This document shows, in pieces, positions 58,980 to 64,000 of a stretch of DNA of 64,000 nt. The stretch spans positions 62,001 to 126,000 of the forward strand of contig CATOTG010000004.1 of assembly GCA_951813015.1 (NCBI GenBank), given 5' to 3'. Positions within the stretch are counted from its first letter, which is position 1. The number at the start of each line of letters is the position of its first letter. The notes under the pieces are model-generated. The model was given only the letters and a program-made list of their open reading frames with translations. It searched no databases and was not told the origin of the DNA. The DNA is from an uncultured Thermoanaerobaculia bacterium. Lineage in GTDB: Bacteria; Acidobacteriota; Thermoanaerobaculia; Multivoradales; Multivoraceae. The translations under genes and the position numbers were made by a program.

Positions 58980-60014
58980 TTAGGGGGAGAGGCGCTTCCA
59001 GTACTCGTCGTCGGCGTCTCTGGCCAGGCTCAGGCCGCCGTCGGAGCCGACGAAGACGGGATCCTTGACAACCCGTACGCGGCCGCCTCCGAGTTCGCCG
59101 AGGGCGCGCTGCAGTTCGGCGCCGAGGCCCCGAATCAGTCCGGAGCCGCCGGTGAGGATCACGTTGTTGCGGATCCGGCTCTGGTACTCGGGTTCGACTC
59201 GGGCGATCAGGTCGAGCATCGTCTCGCGCAGCGGCTCCAGCAGGCTCTCGCAGGCTCGACGCATCGGTTCCGTGATGTCGATTCGGGTCGGCTTGCCGCG
59301 GACCGGCACGTCGACGACGACCGGGGCGCTCTCGCCGACGAAGGAGTGGCGTTCCTTCCAGGCCCGCACCATGTGGATGGACACGGAGGCGTCGGTATAG
59401 CGCTCCTCGATCAGGCCGTGGAGGTGGCGGTCCACCGCGTCCCCGGCGGCGCTCAGGGTGCGTTGGTCGTCCTCGGTCGGGAAGCGGCCCATCAGGACGC
59501 AGAAGTCCGTCGTGCCGGCGCCGATGTCGATGACCATCGTGTGAACCAGGGAATCCAGTCCGTAGGCGACGGCGAACGGCTCGGAAACGATCATCGTGCT
59601 CGCGACCTGGCCGGCGAGGATTCGGCGCAGGTTCTGGCGGTTGACCCGGAGCGTCTCCGCGGGAACGCCGACGACGGCATGGATCGCGAGCGCCGGGCTC
59701 GAACCGGCGGGGACCGCCAGCTCCAGGAGCCTGCGGACGAGCTCGCGCACTGCTTTCTCGTCCTGGTCCGACCCCTCCTTGATCAGGCCTCGCTCCAGCG
59801 GCCGGCGGAGGTTGAGCATGGGGCGGTGTTCCAGCGCTTCGGCGCCGACCAGCACGTCGCGCCCGAGCACCTTCCTCGCCACCATGTCGCTGGGCCAGCC
59901 GACGTAGCTCTGCACCATGTGTCGCTGGCCGTTCGCCGCCGAAATCGAGCTCCGCGACGTCCCCAGATCGATGCCGACCTTGAGCACTTCGCTGTCGGAC
60001 GTGGCTCTGTTCAC
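58980..60014 (-). CDS. MamK-like bacterial actin homologue
   Basis: This 344-residue protein starts at GTG 60014, overlapping the amidase stop as GTGA. It has the actin ATP-binding blocks VGIDLGTSRSSISAANGQRH (phosphate 1), MVIDIGAGTTDFCVLMGRFP (phosphate 2) and NVILTGGSGLIRGLGAEL (adenosine). SYVGWPSDMVARKVLGRDVL and RTLSAAGDAVDRHLHGLIEE are very like MamK of magnetotactic bacteria rather than typical MreB. No other magnetosome gene is nearby. With a preceding amidase it more likely organises the cell envelope; that is inference. Confidence 0.78.
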   Translation of the reverse strand: MNRATSDSEVLKVGIDLGTSRSSISAANGQRHMVQSYVGWPSDMVARKVLGRDVLVGAEALEHRPMLNLRRPLERGLIKEGSDQDEKAVRELVRRLLELAVPAGSSPALAIHAVVGVPAETLRVNRQNLRRILAGQVASTMIVSEPFAVAYGLDSLVHTMVIDIGAGTTDFCVLMGRFPTEDDQRTLSAAGDAVDRHLHGLIEERYTDASVSIHMVRAWKERHSFVGESAPVVVDVPVRGKPTRIDITEPMRRACESLLEPLRETMLDLIARVEPEYQSRIRNNVILTGGSGLIRGLGAELQRALGELGGGRVRVVKDPVFVGSDGGLSLARDADDEYWKRLSP

Positions 60015-60117
60015 GGTTCTTCCCCTGCTGCCTGAGGCGCGGGTGCGTGTTCGCGGCGGGGAGACCCGCGTGAGCCTCGACCGTTCACGGTTCCTTCCCG
60101 GCCTCGAAAGGCGCGGA
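60008..60117. repeat. Direct repeat at the amidase/actin gene junction
   Basis: gttcacggttcttccc (60010) and gttcacggttccttccc (60083) share a unit, with weaker similarity over about 37 bp, 73 bp apart. It duplicates the actin gene's GTG and ribosome-binding region into the 3' end of the amidase gene. Confidence 0.5.
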
Positions 60118-61180
60118 GCTTACCGTTGCCTCGGCCTTCCCCCTCCGCCGGCGACTCGACCGGCTGGAGAAGCGAGACGGCGTAGCTTCGGATGCCTGCG
60201 TCGAGGGCTTCGGCGATCGACTGGAGGTGTTTGTCGTCGCGCAACCGCTCGATCTCGCCGGTGTCCGAGAGGCAGGACACTTCGGCCAGGATGGCCGGCA
60301 TTTCGGCGTCGATCAGGACGACGAAGGGCGCCGACTTGACGCCGCGATTCCGCAGTTCCGGGTTAGCCGCCCGCAGCTTCTCGAACAGGGAGTCCTGGAC
60401 CGCGTCGGCGAGAGCGCGACTCTCGTCCTGCATGTGTTGGCCGTAGACGCCGTCCACAAGGCTCCTCAGGTCGGCCAGGGAGTAGCCGTGCGCCTCGGCG
60501 TTCTCCCGCTCGGCGAGCGCGGTGAGCTCGGGGTCGTCGGTGGGTCCCAGGTAGTAGGTCTCGACGCCGCAGGTCCGGTTCCGGGGCAGCCAGTTCACGT
60601 GAATCGAGACGAACAGGTCGGCGCCGGCCCGGTTGGCGATGCCGGACCGCCGGTCGAGTTCGACGTCGATGTCCGCCTCGCGGGTCATCGCGACCCGGTA
60701 CCGGTCGGACAGCAACTCGCGGACGCGGACGGCGATGTCGAGCGCGAGCTCCTTCTCGGTCAGGCCGCCGGCCACCGTGCCGGAAGCGGATCCGCCGTGA
60801 CCCGGATCGAGCACGATCCTCCTGACGGGCAGCGGGAAGACGCTGAGGTCGAGGGACTCCGGCAGCTCGGTGAAACGGATTTCGGCCTCTGGCGGCGCGG
60901 CTTCGGCGGGAGGCTCGGCCTGCGTAGCCTTCTCGGAGCGTTGCAGTTCCAGGTAGCCGAGTCCGGCGGCGGCGGCGATTGGCGCCAGAAGGAGCAGGCT
61001 CCAGGGTCGAAAACGACGCCGCTGCCGTTTCGGGGTGGCGTTCGCCCCGGGTTCGGGGCCTCTCCGGCCGAGTTCAGCCTCGTTCTCGCGCACCGCGGCT
61101 TCGATCAGGTCGATCCGAAGCCGTCGGTCGGCCCGGCTCCGCCCGGAAGGCGGACTGGCGGCGCGATCCTCGGGGGGCAT
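60011..61180 (-). CDS. N-acetylmuramoyl-L-alanine amidase (AmiC-like), membrane-anchored
   Basis: The protein has 389 residues from ATG 61180. A cytoplasmic Arg-rich N-terminus precedes the helix SLLLLAPIAAAAGLGYLELQ (about residues 65-85). The Amidase_3 domain follows: IVLDPGHGGSASGTVAGGLT (Zn-binding His), then EKELALDIA, FVSIHVNW and AILAEVSCLSDTGEIERLR. These are the zinc and catalytic residues. It cleaves the stem peptide from MurNAc. It is transcribed with the actin gene, whose GTG overlaps its TGA. The last 30 residues carry a Gly/Arg-rich tail. Confidence 0.85.
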   Translation of the reverse strand: MPPEDRAASPPSGRSRADRRLRIDLIEAAVRENEAELGRRGPEPGANATPKRQRRRFRPWSLLLLAPIAAAAGLGYLELQRSEKATQAEPPAEAAPPEAEIRFTELPESLDLSVFPLPVRRIVLDPGHGGSASGTVAGGLTEKELALDIAVRVRELLSDRYRVAMTREADIDVELDRRSGIANRAGADLFVSIHVNWLPRNRTCGVETYYLGPTDDPELTALAERENAEAHGYSLADLRSLVDGVYGQHMQDESRALADAVQDSLFEKLRAANPELRNRGVKSAPFVVLIDAEMPAILAEVSCLSDTGEIERLRDDKHLQSIAEALDAGIRSYAVSLLQPVESPAEGEGRGNGKLRAFRGREGTVNGRGSRGSPRREHAPAPQAAGEEP

Positions 61181-61190
61181 CGCCTTGACG

Positions 61191-61305
61191 GTAGCGGATT
61201 CTGTCCGGTAACAGCCCGTTGCGGAATGCGAGGAGGTTGGCGTGCTCATGCCGATCGCCCGTCGGCTCGTAGCGGATTCTGTCCGGTAGCAGCCCGTTGC
61301 GGAAT
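61191..61305. repeat. 37-bp direct repeat upstream of the amidase gene
   Basis: gtagcggattctgtccggta and the 17 following bases occur at 61191-61227 and 61269-61305, differing at one base, 78 bp apart. On the minus strand the unit reads GCAACGGGCTGCTACC within it. It lies between the divergent amidase and outer-membrane factor genes, so it may affect their promoters. The rest of 61181-61428 shows no gene. Confidence 0.75.
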
Positions 61306-61428
61306 TGGGGGGCGGTGGTCGTACCATTCGGTCTGCCGTAACATCGGTCGGAGGTCGAACCCCGCTTGATCGCCCGTACCCGACAACCAGCCGATGATGG
61401 TTCCCCCGATGGTGGCGCTCAGGGCCGG

Positions 61429-62985
61429 ATGCGCTGGTCGCTGTCGCTGATCGCCGCTTCGATCTCCTGGCTCGGTTGCAGCTTTGTGGGGGCGCCGCCG
61501 GCCTTGGAGGTGCGCCCGCCGCCGGAGTACGGCGCCGCGGCCGAGGCGCAGGTCGGCGACATCGCAGCACGAGGAGGAGGCGCGCCTGGTGATGCCGGTG
61601 GCGCAGCAGGAGGCCGCAGCGACGATCCCGGCGCCGGCGTCGCGGTCAGGGCGGACTGGTGGAGCGACTTCGACGATCCCCTGCTTGCACAGTTGATCGT
61701 CGAGGGTCTGGAGCACAACGCCAGCCTGCGCGCGGCGGCCGCGAACGTCGAGACGGCGTTCGCGCAGGCCCGGCTCGACGGCGCGGCCCGGCGACCCGAA
61801 CTGGAGGCGGCGCTCGATCCCGGCCGGCGCAAGCAGAACACGGCCCAGAGCGGGTTGACCGAGGCGATCCCGATCCCGATTCCGGGCTTCGAGCCCGGCG
61901 GCGTCCGCAGCTTCGCCTTCACCAGCTACGGATTGTCCCTGAACGTCAGTTGGGAGGTCGACCTGTGGGGCCGGCTCGGCGCCCTCACCGCAGCATCGCT
62001 GGCCGAGGCGGCCGCCGGCGAGGCAGACTTCGAAGGCGCCCGCCTGTCGATCGCCGGTCAGGTCGCGAAGGTGTACTTCGGCGTCGTCGAGGCGATGCAG
62101 CAGGTGGCACTGCTCGAGCGCACCCTGGCGAGCCGCGAGCGGACGCGCGACCGGGTCGCGGCGCGCTATCGGCGGGGCGTGGCGACCGCGCTCGAGGTAC
62201 GGCAGGCGCGGACCGGGATCGCAACGGTCGAGGCCTCGCTGGCGGCACAGAGGCAGGCGGTCGACGGGCTGCGCCGGCAGATGGAGGTCCTGCTGGGCCG
62301 CTATCCGGCCGGTGAGATCGAGGCGGCCGCGGGTCTTCCCGATCTGCCGCCGCTGCCCGAGGCCGGTGTGCCGGCCGACCTGCTGGCGCGCCGCCCGGAT
62401 CTGCGAGCGGCGGAGTACCGCGCGATCGCTTCGTCCCAGCGGATACGGGCTGCCCGGCGCTCTCTCTACCCGACCTTCCGACTCGACGGCTCCTCCGGCA
62501 CGTCGAGCGGCGCCTTGAGCGATCTGGTGGATGGCGACTTCTCGGTCTGGAGTCTCGCGGCTGGACTGCTGCAGCCCCTGCTTTCGGGCGGCCGCATCCG
62601 GGCTGGCCTGGACCTGGTCACCGCCGGTCTCGACGCGGCGGAGACGAACTGGCTGCAGACCGCGCTCGCGGCCTTCGCCGAAGTGGAATCGGGTCTCGTG
62701 GCGGAGAGGATGCTGGCTGAGCGGACGGGGGCGCTGGAACGGGCGGCCGCCGAGAGCCGTGAGGCGGAACGACTGGCCGAGGGTCGCTACAGGCAGGGTC
62801 TGGTCGGCTATCTGCAGGTGCTCGACAGTCAGCGGACGTCGTTTCAGTCGGAGAGCCAGTTGCTCGCCTCCCGCCGGGAGCAACTCGAATCGCGGACGGA
62901 CCTGATCCTGGCATTGGGTGGGGGCGTCTATCCGGAACGGGTCGCGGCGGCCGCTGCCACGGGCGGCGGAGGCCAGACGTGCTGA
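61429..62985 (+). CDS. Outer-membrane efflux lipoprotein (TolC/OprM-type)
   Basis: The protein has 518 residues from ATG 61429. The lipoprotein signal peptide ends at the lipobox SWLGC. The TolC-like repeats include ADWWSDFDDPLLAQLIVEGL, YGLSLNVSWEVDLWGRLGAL and GVPADLLARRPDLRAAEYRA, typical of NodT/OprM-like RND outer-membrane factors. It forms the exit duct with the periplasmic adaptor encoded next, and a downstream pump outside the window. ATG 61366 is too far upstream to be the start. Confidence 0.9.
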   Translation: MRWSLSLIAASISWLGCSFVGAPPALEVRPPPEYGAAAEAQVGDIAARGGGAPGDAGGAAGGRSDDPGAGVAVRADWWSDFDDPLLAQLIVEGLEHNASLRAAAANVETAFAQARLDGAARRPELEAALDPGRRKQNTAQSGLTEAIPIPIPGFEPGGVRSFAFTSYGLSLNVSWEVDLWGRLGALTAASLAEAAAGEADFEGARLSIAGQVAKVYFGVVEAMQQVALLERTLASRERTRDRVAARYRRGVATALEVRQARTGIATVEASLAAQRQAVDGLRRQMEVLLGRYPAGEIEAAAGLPDLPPLPEAGVPADLLARRPDLRAAEYRAIASSQRIRAARRSLYPTFRLDGSSGTSSGALSDLVDGDFSVWSLAAGLLQPLLSGGRIRAGLDLVTAGLDAAETNWLQTALAAFAEVESGLVAERMLAERTGALERAAAESREAERLAEGRYRQGLVGYLQVLDSQRTSFQSESQLLASRREQLESRTDLILALGGGVYPERVAAAAATGGGGQTC

Positions 62986-64000
62986 AGTGGATCCTGCCCA
63001 TCGCGATCCTGGCCGTCGCCGCGGTGATCGTCGTGGCTCTGGTCTCGTCGCGGCCGGCGGTGGAGACGGCGCCGCGTCAGGTCGCGCCGCCTCCGGTCCG
63101 GGTCGTGACCGCGGAGCCGACATCAGTCGAACTCAGGGTGCGGTCGCAGGGATCGGTGGTCCCGGCGACCGAGGCGGATCTGGTGTCGGAGGTCGCCGGC
63201 AACATCGTCCGGGTGGCGGAGAGCTTCGAGGTCGGCGGCTTCTTCGACGCCGGCGACGTGCTGCTGCGCCTGGACCGCCGCGACTACGAACTGGCGGTTG
63301 CGAGCGCCCGGGCGTCCGTGGCCCAGGCCCGGGTCGCGCTGACGCGGGAGGAGGCGGAGGCCGAGGTCGCGCGAGAAGAGTGGGAGGATCTCGGGGAGCC
63401 CGGCGAACCGGGACCCCTGGTGCTTCGGGAGCCCCAGTTGGACGAGGCGAGGGCTCGCGTCGAGGCCGCGCTGGCCAGCCAGGCGCGGGCCGAGCTGGAT
63501 CTTTCGCGAACGGCGATCCGGGCGCCGTTCGCGGGCCGGCTGCGAGCCAAGCGCGTCGACCGCGGCGAGTTCGTGAACCGCGGCGTGCCCCTGGCAACGA
63601 TCTACTCCGTCGACGCTGCGGAGGTCACCCTGCCGGTACCCGACTCGGAACTCGCCTTCCTCGACCTGCCGCTGGGCGCGGAACTGCGAGGCGCCGGGCC
63701 GCGGGTCGTGTTGCAGGCGCGGTTCGCCGGCGGGCTGCATCAGTGGGAGGCCCGGATCGTTCGCGTCGGCGGGGAGATCGACCCGGCGACGCGCATGGTC
63801 AACCTGATTGCCCGGGTGGAGGCCCCGTACCGGGCGATGGGCGATCGCCCGCCGTTGTCCGTGGGTCTGTTCGTCGACGCGGAAATCGTCGGCCGCTCGG
63901 TCGACTCGGTGTTCGAGGTGCCGCGAGGCGCCCTGGTCGGCGCCGATCGCGTGTGGGTGGTGGAGGACGGTCGGCTGGCGCTGCGCCAGGTCGGGATTCT
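62979..64000 (+). CDS. RND-type efflux periplasmic adaptor (HlyD family), cut by window end
   Basis: The protein starts at GTG 62979, overlapping the previous stop; 340 codons are visible. N-terminal anchor LKWILPIAILAVAAVIVVAL is followed by VRSQGSVVPATEADLVSEVA (first beta-lipoyl), a coiled coil (about residues 110-170, AEAEVAREEWEDLGEPGEPG), DLSRTAIRAPFAGRL (second lipoyl half) and barrel parts TRMVNLIARVEAPY. It bridges the outer-membrane factor and an inner-membrane transporter. The C-terminus is beyond the window. Confidence 0.88.
   Translation, partial: MLKWILPIAILAVAAVIVVALVSSRPAVETAPRQVAPPPVRVVTAEPTSVELRVRSQGSVVPATEADLVSEVAGNIVRVAESFEVGGFFDAGDVLLRLDRRDYELAVASARASVAQARVALTREEAEAEVAREEWEDLGEPGEPGPLVLREPQLDEARARVEAALASQARAELDLSRTAIRAPFAGRLRAKRVDRGEFVNRGVPLATIYSVDAAEVTLPVPDSELAFLDLPLGAELRGAGPRVVLQARFAGGLHQWEARIVRVGGEIDPATRMVNLIARVEAPYRAMGDRPPLSVGLFVDAEIVGRSVDSVFEVPRGALVGADRVWVVEDGRLALRQVGI

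Noticed and set aside
58980-60014. Calling the actin homologue MreB or DnaK
   Set aside because: The blocks following phosphate 1 (SYVGWPSDMVARKVLGRDVL) match MamK-type proteins; there is no DnaK substrate-binding domain.

Overview
The window is GC-rich DNA (about two thirds G+C by eye) from a Gram-negative bacterium. It carries lipobox lipoproteins, a TolC-type outer-membrane factor and periplasmic enzymes. The gene mix suggests an uncultured environmental lineage, perhaps Acidobacteriota or a deltaproteobacterial-grade group, but that placement is a weak guess: there is no rRNA gene or phylogenetic marker analysis to support it. I see no tRNA, rRNA, CRISPR array, transposase or integrase.

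Layout: 1-6 kb is a minus-strand lysR-gltB-gltD glutamate synthase cluster. 6-8 kb holds an Mrp-type antiporter subunit D with a two-helix partner, diverging from lhr (8.3-13.1 kb). 13-23 kb carries a small XRE-regulated operon, an alpha/beta hydrolase, a secreted acidic repeat protein, murA with a Cys-to-Asp active site, a MaoC protein, an IMPase-family phosphatase, an MBL-fold enzyme, a DUF819 membrane protein and a Uma2 nuclease. 23.7-27.8 kb is a deoC-ALDH-ALDH-like-YkvA operon. 28-38 kb is housekeeping: aroC, two MaoC dehydratases, rsmE, pheST, a Yip1 protein, an LLM oxidoreductase and pdxH. 38.4-44 kb is a five-gene polyamine-type ABC operon with two tandem binding proteins and overlapping start/stop codons throughout. 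44.5-53.5 kb is a defence block: Type III-like res and mod, a DUF1828/1829 protein, a DUF6978-like protein and a HicA/HicB-like pair. 54-64 kb carries an MFS transporter, a periplasmic PCMT, a di-heme peroxidase-type cytochrome, a HAD hydrolase, an amidase/MamK-like actin pair and the start of an RND efflux operon.

Three things stand out. First, an 18-base G tract lies inside mod, where its length sets the reading frame of the conserved C-terminal domain; this is a strong candidate for phase variation of a restriction-modification system. Second, several intergenic repeat types recur: a twin-hairpin element with an apparently hairpin-less copy, and about 30-37 bp direct repeats spaced 71-78 bp at gene edges. 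Third, many genes in patches at 0.2-7, 15-22 and 48-55 kb are broken by single-base indels, often in short G/C runs, including essential murA. This looks more like sequence error than gene decay, so I describe those genes as one unit and note the breaks. The 18-base tract must be read with that caveat.
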